Below the pieces are notes generated by a model. It was not told where the DNA came from. It did no database searches and saw nothing but the letters and a program-made list of their open reading frames with translations. A stretch of DNA of 64,000 bases from Closterium sp. Naga37s-1 (Eukaryota > Streptophyta > Zygnematophyceae > Desmidiales > Closteriaceae), in contig CANJKZ010000174.1 of the NCBI GenBank assembly GCA_947471745.1, positions 3,767,001 to 3,831,000 on the forward strand, in the 5' to 3' direction. The position numbers were made by a program, and so were the translations under genes. Shown here one piece after another: positions 45,201 to 55,874 of the stretch. The stretch's first letter is position 1, and each line of letters begins with the position of its first letter.

Positions 45201-48200
45201 GCTGCCTCCCTTCTCGTCTCATGTACTCTCACTGTCAGGAAGTGCCTCGTGCCAAATTTAACTGTTTCGTCTTCCCATTCTCTTATCCCCTGTCTTCCCT
45301 GCGTCCTCTCCCCCGCCCACCTTTGCAACTCCCAGTTTGGCTGCCTCTCGTCGCGCCTCATGTATGCGCGCATTCAGGAGGTGCTTTTTAAACCTCTAGC
45401 CCTGGATCCCACTTCTTTTCTCCCCTCTCTCCCTATCCCAAACGCACCCATCCCCAACACCAGTTTGGCTGCCTCTCCTCACGTCTCATGTATGCACGCA
45501 TTCAGGAGGTGCTTTCAAAACTGCCTGGCCACACAAAGCCGCCGGTGTCCCTGATAGGCCAGGTGAGAGCGCGAATGCCTGTACGGGCTGGGAATGGTGA
45601 GATGTGAGCCATGGGTGGGTGTTCAGACACGAAATTCTGCAGGGTATTTTTGAGAATTCTCAAGAATATCAGTTGAGAGCGGGAATGCCTTAACGGGCTG
45701 GGAATGATGAGATGTGAGCCATGGGTGGGTGTTCATTTCAGACGCGAGATCCTCTATGGGAGCATACAAAACATCTCATTTTGATCGCATACAGGGCATC
45801 AGCATTGGATTCCTCAGAATTCATGTACTCACTCACTCCTCCACCCATCCTGCTCTCCACTTATCCTGATTCCCTGACTCCCCACACCAGCTGCTGTGGC
45901 GGGAGTTCTTTTACACAGCAGCGTATGGCACGCCTCACTTTGACCGAATGCAGGGCAGCAGCATCTGCAGGCAGATTCCTTGGAAGGTGGATTCGGAGCT
46001 GCTGGCTGCGTGGCGAGATGCGCAGACCGGCTTCCCTTGGATCGACGCTATCATGGTGCAGGTAGGTGGTAGCTAATGCAGGTCGTATCCGATGCTGCTA
46101 GCTGATGCAGGCAGATTCCTTGGAAGGTGGATTCGGAGCTGCTGGCTGCGTGGCGAGATGCCCGGACTGGCTTCCCCTGGATCGACGCCATCATGGTGCT
46201 GGTAAGAATACCTGGTGCAGGTGGTAACTGGTGCAGGCAGTACCTGGTGCAGGCAGTACCTGGTGCAGGCAGTACCTGGTGCAGGCAGTGGGGGTGGATG
46301 CACCATCTGGCTCGCCACTGTGTTGCCTGCTTCCTCACTCCCTTCTGTTCTTGTGATGGTGTCACTCCTCCTCCTTTTGCCTCTCTTCCCCTCCCCATCC
46401 GCTTCCCAGCTCCGCCAGTGGGGGTGGATGCACCATCTGGCTCGCCACTGCGTCGCGTGCTTCCTCACTCCCTTCTGTTCTTGTAATGAACTCACTCCTC
46501 CTTTTGCCTCTCTTCCCCACCCCATCCGCTTCCCAGCTCCGCCAGTGGGGGTGGATGCACCATCTGGCTCGCCACTGCGTCGCGTGCTTCCTCACTCGAG
46601 GAGATCTGGTAGGTTCTGCTCTGGGGTTGGTGCTGGCTGCTCTTAGTTTGTCTAATTTGCTCTTCAGTTGGTGCTCGTCGTAGGTGGTGCTCGTAGGTGG
46701 TGCTCTGGTTCGATGAAATACCATAAAAGCTGCTTTGTCTCAGCCTCTGCCTGCTTACCCCACCACCATTTCATTGATTCTCCCATCACCCATTTGGACA
46801 TAAGTGTGACTGGTTGCTGCGATGTGGTGACTCACACTACACCCACCCAAACCCTGCTCCACTCCTCTCAGCTCCTCCCTTCTCTCCACCATCTTTTTTA
46901 CTGCACAGCTGGTGAAGGATATGGGAAGCGATGACATCAAAGCGTTTGGAAAGTGGTTGAATTGATGTCTAGGTGGGACATTGCACGCCTGGCACCCGGA
47001 CACCGATTTAACCACTTGCCAACCGCTTTGATGTCATCACCTCGCTGCGCAGCGGGTGCACTGGGAACTGGGCTGGGACGTGTTTGACCGCATGCTACTT
47101 GATGCGGAATGGCTTTTGAGACGTCTCAAAACTGGGCCGGGACGTGTTTGACCGCATGCTACTTGATGCGGAATGGCTTTTGAGACGTCTCAAAACTGGG
47201 CCGGGACGTGTTTGACCGCATGCTACTTGATGCGGAATGGCTTTTGAGACGTCTCAAAACCCTGCTCCACTCCTCCCAACCTCTCCCTCCTCTCCCCACT
47301 CCCGCATCGACACAGTTGGTGCACTGGGAGCTGGGGCGAGATGTATTCAGCTGGCTGCTGCTGGATGGGGATTGGGCCATCAACAACAGCAACTGGCTCT
47401 GGCTCTCCGCCTCTGCCTTTTTCTCCCAGTACCACCGCATCTACTCCCCCATCACCCATCTGTGCAGGACGTGTGTGCACCGCCTCCTGTGCGGTGGTGA
47501 CTCACAACACAACTCTCACCGCATCTACTCCCCCATCACCCATCTGGGCAGGACGTTTGTGACCGCCTGCTGTGCGGTGGTGACTCACAACACAACCCTA
47601 CACCTCCCCTTCCCCCCTCCCGCTCCCCTGCTCTGAATGCACGCAGCTGGTCCACTGGGAGTTGGGGAGGGGCGTGTTTGATCGGCTGTTACTAGACGCA
47701 GACTGGGCTCTGGCTCTCCCCTCCCTCACCCTTCTCCTCCCAACCCCTCCGTCCTCCCCACTCCCACATTGACACAGCTGGTGCACTGGGAGCTGGGCCG
47801 GGACGTCTTTGATCGCCTGCTAGTTGATGCGGATTGGGCCATCAACAACGGCAACTGGCTCTGGCTCTCCGCCTCTGCCTTCTTCTCCCAGTATCACCGC
47901 ATCTACTCCCCCGTCACCTTTGGCAAGAAATACGACCCCTCGGGGAAATTCATCCGCCATTTCCTGCCTGTTCTCAAAGGTGTGTTTTGAGTCGACTCAA
48001 AGCACTCCCAGGACCACCGCATCTACTCCCCTATCACCTTTGGCAAGAAATACGACCCCTCGGGGAAATTCATCCGCCACTTCCTGCCTGTTCTCAAAGG
48101 TAATTATCTATATAGCATGGAGCAATGCAGTGCATAAACCATGTTGGTTCGTGTCGTGGGGGAATAATGTGGTGTTAGTTCGTGCGTGCTACATGGGGTC

Positions 48201-49403
48201 GTTTCTGTGCTCCTTCTTTCTCAATTTTATATCTCAGTTGTGTTCTGAAACGTCTTCCCACTTCCCCCGCCTTTTTTGCCCACACACCCCTGTCCACGTT
48301 CACCCCTCCCCTCTGTCTTCACCCACCAGGCATGCCGTCACAGTACTTTTACGAGCCATGGACCGCACCTCTGGCTGTGACTTCTGAGTCGACTAACCTT
48401 TCCCCCGCCAACCCCACATTCGCCCTCCCAACATCTGCACACTCACCCACCAGACATGCCGTCGCAGTACATTTACGAGCCATGGACCGCCCCTCTCGCT
48501 GTGCAATGCAGGGCCAATTGCATCATTGGGAAGGACTACCCTCGTCCGAGTGAGTTGTTATGGAAATGAATTGAAATCACAAGCACGCACGAACTAACAC
48601 TACTAGGTTCCCTCCTACCCTGTAAGCCTTTTGAGAATTCTCACAAATTCTCACAAGGGTTTCTTACCCTGTAAGCCCTCTAATATGTACTTATATAACA
48701 TCTCAGCCCATGGTCAGGGTTTTCGGTCCGTCCCTTATGGCCGCGCCTGTCCTTGTTTCTTGATTTCACATGGCATTTTGTTGTTTTTTTTCACACCTTC
48801 CTTTTCTGCCTCCCTTTTCCGCACCCAGCTGTCGACCATGCGGACACCGCTTACTGGAGAACATCGCTTATTTGCTCCAGTAAGCGGTGTTGAGTGTTAA
48901 TTCGAGTAAATAAGCAGCATCTCTGTGCATTCCTTACCTCCACCCCTCTTCCGCTCCCAGTTGTCGACCACACGGAAGCTAGTATGTGGTGTGGAGTGTT
49001 GAGTCGACTAAATAAGCAGCATCTCTGTGAATTTCTTACCTCCACCCCTCTTCCACTCCCAGTTGTCGACCATGCGGAAGCTAGTATGCGGTGTAGAGGC
49101 GTCATGGGTGCGGCCTTCGCTGCCAACCGCTCGGCTGCCCATGCGAACACATCGGGAAATCAGCCAGTTTCCACTACGGCGAATCATGCTATAAGAGATC
49201 GTTCAGCATCAAGGGAGCCTGCAGTGCCTCCCGAAGGAGGCAGTGCTGGCGTTGTGGTGGATACAAGGGGAGGTAAAGCAAGTCGGGCGAGAAGAGGGGG
49301 TTCTGTCCAGAAGGTTGGTTCTCAAGAGAAGGAGAGAGACGATAACAACCCAATTCAGACGAAGAAGAGGCAAAAGAGAATAGATGATATGTTCAAAAGT
49401 TGA
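42233..49403 (+). CDS. UVR3: (6-4) photolyase / animal-type cryptochrome
   Basis: FAD- and antenna-binding light enzyme; (6-4) photolyases repair UV photoproducts in DNA. Thirteen exons with GT/AG sites and closing phases: 42233-43008, 43146-43224, 43327-43398, 43568-43648, 43906-44166, 44425-44493, 45084-45170, 45464-45562, 45891-46061, 46537-46608, 47778-47979, 48454-48549, 49063-49403; 801 residues. Motifs: [40 protein letters not shown] (both active-site His of (6-4) enzymes), [42 protein letters not shown]. Odd: a Ser/Asn-rich insert of about 85 residues after the first motif, a roughly 95-residue N-terminal extension (a later Met at 42518 is possible), and a C-terminus ending [13 protein letters not shown]. 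Confidence 0.9.
44560..44760 (+). repeat. Two extra copies of cryptochrome exon 6
   Basis: [19 protein letters not shown] is encoded at 44425-44493, again at about 44563-44631 with a donor, and as a fragment at about 44696-44755. One may be a usable alternative exon. Confidence 0.85.
44985..45470 (+). repeat. Partial copies of cryptochrome exons 7 and 8
   Basis: [10 protein letters not shown] starts twice (44991 and 45084) after the same GTGTGTGTCACAG acceptor. [16 protein letters not shown] starts at 45336 and again at 45464; a decayed third trace lies near 45196. Confidence 0.85.
45590..45750. repeat. AATT-type palindrome joining two diverged 80-bp copies
   Basis: TTTTGAGAATTCTCAAGA (45648-45665, one mismatch). 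The block GAATGCCTGTACGGGCTGGG and on lies on both sides and differs at several positions. Confidence 0.92.
46090..46560 (+). repeat. Extra copies of cryptochrome exon 9 end and exon 10
   Basis: The exon 9 end ([20 protein letters not shown]) recurs at about 46108-46201 with its own donor. [18 protein letters not shown] occurs near 46289-46342, 46417-46470 and in the full exon 46537-46608. A GGTGCAGGCAGTACCT array sits between. The first two exon 10 copies lose the coding end RGDL. Confidence 0.88.
47062..47259. repeat. 64-bp triplicated unit ending in perfect ACGT palindromes
   Basis: Palindromes TTTTGAGACGTCTCAAAA at 47114-47131, 47178-47195 and 47242-47259, each preceded by the same 46-bp piece of a cryptochrome exon 11-like sequence (GGGACGTGTTTGACCGCATG). 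Period 64 bp. The first copy has one change (GGGCTGGG against GGGCCGGG). Confidence 0.97.
47310..47777 (+). repeat. Diverged copies of cryptochrome exon 11
   Basis: [43 protein letters not shown] recurs from about 47318 to 47460 and in shorter form near 47510-47545 and 47645-47705, ahead of the complete exon at 47778-47979. Confidence 0.85.
47985..48002. repeat. TCGA-type palindrome between two copies of exon 11 end
   Basis: TTTTGAGTCGACTCAAAG (one mismatch). The last about 85 bases of exon 11 plus GGT before it are repeated after it (48014-48101) with a different donor, GGTAATTAT. Confidence 0.93.
48320..48450 (+). repeat. Partial copy of cryptochrome exon 12 joined by a decayed TCGA palindrome
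   Basis: [16 protein letters not shown] at about 48332-48382 precedes TTCTGAGTCGACTAACC, then the full exon at 48454. The copies differ at about five sites and the palindrome is also decayed. Confidence 0.85.
48629..49062. repeat. AATT-type palindrome and diverged copies of exon 13 start
   Basis: TTTTGAGAATTCTCACAA (48629-48646) lies between copies of TACCCTGTAAGCC. Exon 13's acceptor region (CTTACCTCCACCCCTCTTCC) and VVDHxxAS start appear at 48830-48860 and 48925-48990 before the real exon at 49063; a decayed TCGA palindrome lies at 48997-49014. Confidence 0.82.
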
Positions 49404-49951
49404 TTTGCTAGATACATGCGAAATGCTTGTAATGTACATTAGTTTTTGTGTGGAGACGAAGTCTTTAATAATGCAATCAAAAACAGCCAGAACGTCTGAT
49501 GAGTCCTGGTGCCTTAAAAGAATCCTTCTTTTAGTAATGTCTCGACAAATGCAGCTGACTACTAAAAGAACAAAACGTCCGTCGAACCACTTTCTAGCGA
49601 ATCCGTTTCGCCCCTGTGCTAGACCCTTGGTTGTAGTGTTGGCGGTTATTCTGCGCGGACGACGCTATCTTTCGTCAGCCTTCGACTCACAGTGGTAGGA
49701 CCGTTGTCGTGCCATCGCTGAAAGGAAACTCCGAGACTGCTTCACGCTAGTGCATGCTTGATTCAGCATTTGCGAACGTAGTACGCCGCCTTTAATCGAT
49801 TCTCCGCTTTCGGAACAGTCGTAGGAAGTGATAGTGCTTCGCCACGCCACTTCTGGCGTTATATGCGTTTAATCTAGTGAGCCGTCATTAGCGCACAAGT
49901 AACTGTTGTGGCAGCCACTAGGATTTTAAGGGTGGAAGCACGAAAAAGCCT
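49404..49951. other. Intergenic region, cryptochrome to FolB
   Basis: No gene seen. It should contain the 3' UTR of the cryptochrome and the promoter of FolB; no clear signal motifs recognised. Confidence 0.5.
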
Positions 49952-50724
49952 GTGCCGATCGTTTATGCGAATAAGCCTGTACCGGTGTCATCTGTGGAAA
50001 TGCCGATCGCACCGCCATGCAGCGCAGGAGGAAGCCACGTACAGACGTGCCACGTGTCGCTCGAGGGGATGGTCTTTCACGAATTTCACGGCGTTCTTCC
50101 CGAGGAGCGCGTGTTGGGGCAGAAGTTCGTCGTTGACACGTGGATGTGGCTCGCGGATTCGCTTCACAAACATTCGTTACAAGAAGACTCGTTACAGGAA
50201 CAGCTGTTTGATTACTCCCATGTGTACAAGTATGATTCCCTTTCATGATGCCAATTCGTCTTTTGAGATTCGAAAGGCTCATCCCCGTGTGACATCAACT
50301 GACCGCTCCTCTCCGATCCTCCCATCCTCCCCACTCTCCCGTCTCCCCCTCCTCCCCCTCCTCCCCTCTCCCCCCCCACTCCCCCGTCCGTTCTTTTCCC
50401 CCTTCCTTTCCCCTTCCACTGCGTTTCTTTGCGCCCATCCCTGTCCTTTGTCCCCTTCCCCCGCTCCCCCTGCTCCCCCCTCTCCCCTTCCCCCGTCCCC
50501 ACCTCCCCCCTATCCTTCCCCATCCCAGCATTGCGCGTGCGGAAGTAACGGGAACCCCTCACCTCCTATTGGAGAGCTTGGCGTATTCCATGGGCCACCA
50601 GCTGCTGCTGACTTGTCTTGAGCTGGCACGGGTGGCTGTCCGCGTCAGCAAGCCACATGTCGCCTTCACAGGGGTGCTCAAATCCGTGGGAGTCCAGCTG
50701 GAATGCAAAAGGGAAATACTGTGA
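49952..50724 (+). CDS. FOLB: Dihydroneopterin aldolase (FolB)
   Basis: Cleaves dihydroneopterin to hydroxymethyldihydropterin in folate synthesis. Two exons, 49952-50229 and 50529-50724, with GT/AG sites and closing phase; 157 residues. Motifs: VSLEGMVFHEFHGVLPEERVLGQKF (catalytic Glu), DYSHVY (active-site Tyr), then IARAEV...HLLLESLAYSMGHQL and VRVSKPHVAFTGVLKSVGV (catalytic Lys). Length suits the plant family apart from an N-terminal extension of about 30 residues. A GTGAGT donor overlaps the end of exon 2 (50721), so an alternative transcript could splice into the second FolB-like unit at 51077 instead of stopping at 50724. Confidence 0.88.
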
Positions 50725-51076
50725 GTTCAAATCAGATCAAATCACGCTAGCCCACCTTCTGTTATGGCACCTTCCTGTTATAGTAACAGTCTTGTTTCTC
50801 ATTAGGTTTCCATGTCGCTTTGGACACCCGATCCGTGTTGATTTTCTTTCTTTCTTTCTTTCTTTTTTAAATTTCTCACTCATGGGATTATTTTTTCTCC
50901 ATTACTCAATTTTGCCTCTGATTTTATATATATAGGGTTTCGGGTTTCCCCCTATATATATGTCTTTGATGATTATTCCTCTTTCATTCAATAACGAAGA
51001 CTGTTGGCTCAAGTAATCAGTCTCCCTCCATCCCTCCATTATCCTCCACCCCTCCTTCCGCTCCATCTCCCCTCAG

Positions 51077-52316
51077 GCAGAAGGGAGGGCAAAAAAAAAT
51101 ATGGCACTGATGGGAAGGAGGTAATAGAAGAGGAGGAGAATGGAGGGGTGAAGCAGAGACAAAGGGATTCTGACTATGAGACGTCTCAAAACAAGAAGGG
51201 AACAGAAGAGGAGGAAGGAGGGGGAGAGATGGGGCGACGAGATGCTACTGTGGTGGTGGTGGATGGGGAGAGTAGCATGTTGGTACTTGAAGGACTTGTG
51301 TTCTACTGTCAGGGCAGGGAAGGGAGAGGAGGGCGGATTGAAAGGGGAGAGGGGGGAGAGAGGGGAGAGGGAGAGACATCAGATGGTGAAGGGAGAGGTG
51401 GCGACGGGGGGGGGAGAGGGTCGCGTGGTGCAAGTTTCCAGAGTTTTCATGCAGGCGTGGAGGCTCCGTGTGCGCGTGTGGAGGTGGATGTGTGTGCGTG
51501 GGTGAACCTGGCTACTGCAGCGCGGTCCGATGAGCTTTGGGACTCGGTGGACTATGGGGAGATCTACAGGTGAGTCTGTTTCTCTTGAGTCTACTAAATC
51601 ATCTTGGGTTACCTCGTTGCTGCAGCGCAGTCCGATGAGCTTTGGGACTCGGTGGACTATGGGGAGATCTACAGGTGAGTCTGTTTCTCTTGAGTCTACT
51701 AAATCATCTTGGGTTACCTCGTTGCTGCAGCGCAGTCCGATGAGCTTTGGGACTCGGTGGACTATGGGGAGATCTACACGTGAGTACTATTCCTTGGATG
51801 GTGGTGGTTATGACTCATGACACTCATGGCACTCATGACACTCAACATTATTGTACACTATCGGTCATCTCTCCTTCCACTCCTTCTTCTCTTCCCTCTC
51901 TCTTCCCCTCCCTCCTCTTCTTTGCGTGGTCCCTCTCGCCCCCTCCCACAACCACCACTCCTTTCCTCATACACCCCACACGTCCCACAGTTTCTCCTCC
52001 CCGTCATTCCGTTCTGCTCTTCGCGTTTCACAAACCCCCCCTATCCCCCTCCCCCTCCCCGTACCCCTCCCCTTCTCCATCCATACCCCTCCCCCTCCCC
52101 CTTCTCTTACTCTCTCAGCATTGCACGGCGTCACGTTGAGAGCCATCAACCCCCCCCACTCGCCTCCCTCGCCCTCCCTCCTCTCGCCCGCACCATCGCC
52201 ACCACCATCCGCACATCTCTCCCCCGTGTGAAGAGAGTCTGGGTGCGACTGGCCGCTCCTGCTCCCGCCTCCCTGCCCGGGGCGGTTAGACGCGCTGCAG
52301 CAGATGTCACGTTGTA
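51077..52316 (+). CDS. Second, diverged FolB-like unit
   Basis: Exon 51077-51569 (acceptor CCCCTCAG) carries charged low-complexity sequence, LEGLVFYC, and FHAGVEAPCARVEVDVCAWV...DSVDYGEIY, aligning with the first half of FolB (Glu and Tyr kept). Exon 52119-52316 carries LARTIATTIRTSLPRVKRVW and VRLAAPAPASLPGAV, aligning with the second half, but the catalytic Lys position is Ala. Joining from FolB exon 2 enters in the wrong frame; one A fewer in the nine-A run at 51091-51099 would open it. No good independent start is seen. Either a second domain of FolB with an indel, or a decaying duplicate. Confidence 0.55.
51600..51785 (+). repeat. Two extra copies of the FolB-like exon end
   Basis: ARSDELWDSVDYGEIYR ends at 51569, and near-identical copies end at about 51674 and 51778, each with GTGAG. 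Between them are decayed TCTTGAGTCTACTAAAT palindromes, period about 104 bp. Confidence 0.9.
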
Positions 52317-52329
52317 GAAGACACTGCAA

Positions 52330-52775
52330 TAGAATCTGAAGGCCACTAGAGCCCACACACACATCCCCGCCCTCCCCCCTCTTGCCCACACCATTGCTAC
52401 CACCATTCGCACCACTCTCACCCACATGCACAGAGTCTGGGTGTGACTGGCTGCTCCTGCTCCTGCCTCCCTGCCGGGGGTGGTTGGTTGGGTGAGCTGC
52501 AGCAGAGAGTACCCTGTATGCACAGTCCACCCTGTAGGCACAGACTACCCTGTAGGGACAGTCCACAACTGTAGCAGAAACTGCAGGAGAAAGCCCAAGC
52601 ATGCAAACCTGCAGCCCTTTCTTTTTCTTTCCTGCACCATCGCTGCCACTGTACGCACCTCCCTGCCCTGTGTGCTCAGAGTCTGGGTGCGACTGGCTGC
52701 TCCTGCTCCTGCCTCCCTGTCTGGGGTTGTTGGGTGTGCTGCAGATGAGATCACTCTGTAGACAGATATTGCACT
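52330..52775 (+). repeat. Two diverged copies of the FolB-like last exon
   Basis: The segment corresponding to TIATTIRTSLPRVKRVWVRLAAPAP recurs at about 52390-52510 and 52640-52760 with frame breaks. Each is followed by similar GCTGCAG...CTGTAG sequence. Confidence 0.85.
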
Positions 52776-53104
52776 GCAGTGTATGCAGAAAATGCTCCAG
52801 TGTACCAAGCGTTGCTTATTTTTGTACAACATGTAATGGTTCATGTTCGCATGTCAAGTGAAACTGTGAAAACAATATTCCCATGCTTCAATGGTTGCAC
52901 TAAAACAGCACATAGATATATATACATGTACCATATAATAATAATATATAATCGTATTGTATCAGTCCTTGCTAGAGCCACATGTACCGTAACACAGGGA
53001 TCCTCGTCCTTCAGTTGAGCTTTATTCCTGCCCCGAAAGTGTACCGCCAGTAACTGCACCACCACCTCCCCTGTGTTTTGCCCCCTGCCCAAAAGGCTTG
53101 AAAA

Positions 53105-53235
53105 ATTGCGCACCAAACATTGCGCACCAGACATGCGCACCAAACATTGCGCACCAGACATGCGCACCAAACATTGCGCACCAGACATGCGCACCAAACA
53201 TTGCGCACCAGACATGCGCACCAAACACGGCATGC
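53105..53235. repeat. 27-bp tandem repeat, about 4 copies
   Basis: Unit CATTGCGCACCAGACATGCG plus CACCAAA. Confidence 0.93.
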
Positions 53236-53869
53236 ACAAGGCACATGCACGCACCTCTCACTGCTTGATACTGTAGCCTCTGTCATCGACACACTCCTCC
53301 CACCACTCCTCATTTAATGCCCGCCACTCCTCTATTGATGCCCACCACTCCTCAATTAATGCCCACCACTCCTCCTCCGCAGCCCACCTGTCCGTTACTA
53401 ACAGCACCACGCATCAATAGATGCCGACTGCCTCCCACCCTCTCCTTCTCCTCCCTCTCGTCCTCCCCTTCCTCCTCCCCCTCCTCCTCTTCTTCCTCCT
53501 CCTCTCGCACACTCCCTTCCAACATGCTCTCACTGAAACATCTACAGAGAAACCGGGCGTCTCTTGTACTGCCACCAGCAACCATGCTGCCATTGAAGCT
53601 GCTCGTTTCTTGGCCCGCAGCAGCGGCCTAGAAAGTTGCCCCCTCCCGGAGGTCCCAGGGGATGGGATCTCTCTATAAGCGCCAGCCCATCCCTTATAAG
53701 ATCCAGGCCCTGCCTCGTTATATGCACCACCAGCGGATGCTTGCGAATCTGCCCGAGAGGTTGCTGACTGTGGATCCTGCCCGGAAACCGCGGCCTGTGA
53801 GTCTTGACCAGAGGAAGATGCTTGCGGACCTGCCCCAGGTGCAAACTTTTGAGTATCTGCCCCAGTAGC

Positions 53870-54175
53870 AGCTCTCTGTTTTTCTGCTCCTGTCGCAGCC
53901 CTCTGTGCTTCTGCTCCTGTCGCAGCCCTCTGTGCTTCTGCTCCTGTCCCAGCCCTCTGTGCTTCTGCTCCTGTCGCAGCCCTCTGTGCTTCTGCTCCTG
54001 TTGCAGCCCTCTGTGCTTCTGCTCCTGTCGCAGCCCTCTGTGCTTCTGCTCCTGTCGCAGCCCTCTGTGCTTCTGCTCCTGTCGCAGCCCTCTGTGCTTC
54101 TGCTCCTGTCGCAGCCCTCCGTGCTTCTGCTCCTGTCGCAGCCCGCTCTGCTTCTGCAGCACCCACAGGCAAGCT
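53870..54175. repeat. 27-bp coding-type minisatellite, about 10 copies
   Basis: Unit TCTGTGCTTCTGCTCCTGTC plus GCAGCCC; minus strand reads repeated RAATGAEAQ. The ancestral tail at 19.6 kb has this only once (TPGAEAQRVA). Confidence 0.93.
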
Positions 54176-54212
54176 GGGCGATGGCGTTCCACGTGCCTCC
54201 GACAAAGCTGGC

Positions 54213-54473
54213 CTTGGAGTCGACTCAAAAGCACCCACAGGCAGGCTGGGCGACGGCGTTTCAGGTGCCTCCGAAAAAGCTGGCCCTTTGCCTTTGTCAG
54301 TAGACAGCGTTTGAGACGTCTCAAAAGTAGCAGCCCTCTGTGCTTCTGCTCCCGTCGCAACACTCTCTGCTTCGGCAGCACCCACAGGCAAGCTCGGCGA
54401 TGGCGTTTCAGGTGCCTCCGAAAAAGCTGGCCCTTTGCCTTTGTCAGTAGACGACTTTTGAGACGTATCAAAA
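54213..54473. repeat. Three palindromes joining repeated tail segments
   Basis: 54213-54230 (TCGA, decayed left), 54309-54326 (ACGT, one mismatch) and 54456-54473 (ACGT, one mismatch). Each is followed by GCACCCACAGGCAAGCTxGG or GTAGCAGCCCTCTGTGCTTC repeat blocks. On the minus strand they read FESTP, FETSQ and FDTSQ within the former frame. Confidence 0.92.
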
Positions 54474-54821
54474 GTAGCAGCCCTCTGTGCTTCTGCTCCC
54501 GTCGCAACCCTCCCTGCTTCGGCAGCACCCACAGGCAAGCTCGGCGATGGCGTTTCAGGTGCCTCCGAAAAAGCCGGCCCTTTGCCTTTGTCTACGGAGC
54601 GCAGAGCTGCTGCAAGCGCATCTGTAAGTCTAGCCCGTTGACTTTGAGGCACCTCGGCCAAAGCTGGGGCCTTGCCCTTGTCTATGAAGCACAGACCTGC
54701 TGCGACTAGGCAGGTCTGTGCTTTGATGAGGCACGCTGGACAGGTTCCCACAGGACTTGTATTTTCTGGGAGGAGGTTTGGAATGGGTTCGACTGGAGGG
54801 GCTGGTGAGGCCAAAAGAGCG

Positions 54822-54855
<34 letters not shown>

Positions 54856-55249
54856 GTATGCTCGAAGGTTTTGCTCTTGGAAAGCGGGTGCGTGGTGGGG
54901 GATTGTAGAGTGGGATTGTAACGAGGGCTGTAACGGGGGTTTGTTGTAGCAAGGGCTGATGGGCGGTTGTGCTGCTGTGCATTATGACTGGATGGGCTTG
55001 TGCTGGATAGGTCCAAGGCAGCAGGGCGGTGGTGGTGCTGTGATGCATGAAGAGTCGATGAGCTACTGCTGGATAGGTCAAAAGCTGCAGGTTTGCGTTT
55101 GCTCTGGGCGTGAAAACTGGATGGGCTTGTGCTGGATAGGTCAAAAGCAGCAGGGCTGCGTTTGAAGGTCCTGCTCTTGCTGAAAGGGTGTGGAGAGCGA
55201 GGAAAGAAGGCATCTGGGAAGAGTGAGTGGGTTGCACCGGTAGCAACAC

Positions 55250-55254
55250 CAGCT

Positions 55255-55301
<47 letters not shown>

Positions 55302-55325
55302 TGCAGCAGCTGCAGCAACACTGGT
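55250..55325. repeat. CAG microsatellite
   Basis: About 20 CAG triplets; poly-Ala on the minus strand in the copied tail. Confidence 0.93.
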
Positions 55326-55874
55326 AGGAGTTGAGCCAGCAGAACCACTGGCAATGCCATGAGTATAGAAAGCAGCAGCAGGTGTAACTCGGAAACTCGG
55401 AAAGCAGAAGTTCGAGTACTGCATGCTGCTGACTGGACAAAGTCACGTCGTCAGCAACGAAGGCAACGACACTCCAGAAGCGAAGGGGAGTGTTGGAAAC
55501 ATATAGTTCGCGCTTCTGATGTGTCGAGCACTACTACAAAAGCGAAGCGAACTGAAGCGAAGCAACAATGAGTCAACCAAAGCAGTTGACAGAAAGACAA
55601 CAATAAGAGGTTGAGTGAAGTTCAAAGGTCAGCGACCTTGACTCGCCGAAAATCAGCGCGACAGCAAGGACACATAACTGACTCACTATTGAGCAGTTAC
55701 TCGAGTCGCCACTGTATCGAACTGCAACAACAATTACAGTCAGTGAAACCTTTCACATTCTTTTGTAATCATATAAAGCTTTGTATCTCTTTGCTATTAT
55801 TAACTTATCTTGTTCTCACATACCAGTGCAAGGTGGTTCAATTAGTTCACTATTACACTTCCGCTAATACATCA

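Larger units (their letters stand above)
53010..55424 (-). pseudogene. Partial, frameshifted copy of the GLR C-terminal tail
   Basis: Minus-strand sequence parallels 19.0-20.45 kb: poly-Ala, ATHSLFPDAF.PRSPHPFSKS, SKSRTFKRSPAAFDLSSTSP, RYSPRYNP, STDKGKGPA.EE, SRADSQAS.GAYNEAGPG, EEEEEE run, SVTEAT.SSSERCV. The two halves lie in different frames (shift near 54.65 kb), and the copy lacks the rest of the receptor. It is expanded by an AATGAEAQR repeat (27 bp) and by palindrome-linked DKGKGPAFSEAPETPSPSLP blocks. No receptor exons accompany it, so it is a dispersed segmental copy. Confidence 0.75.
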
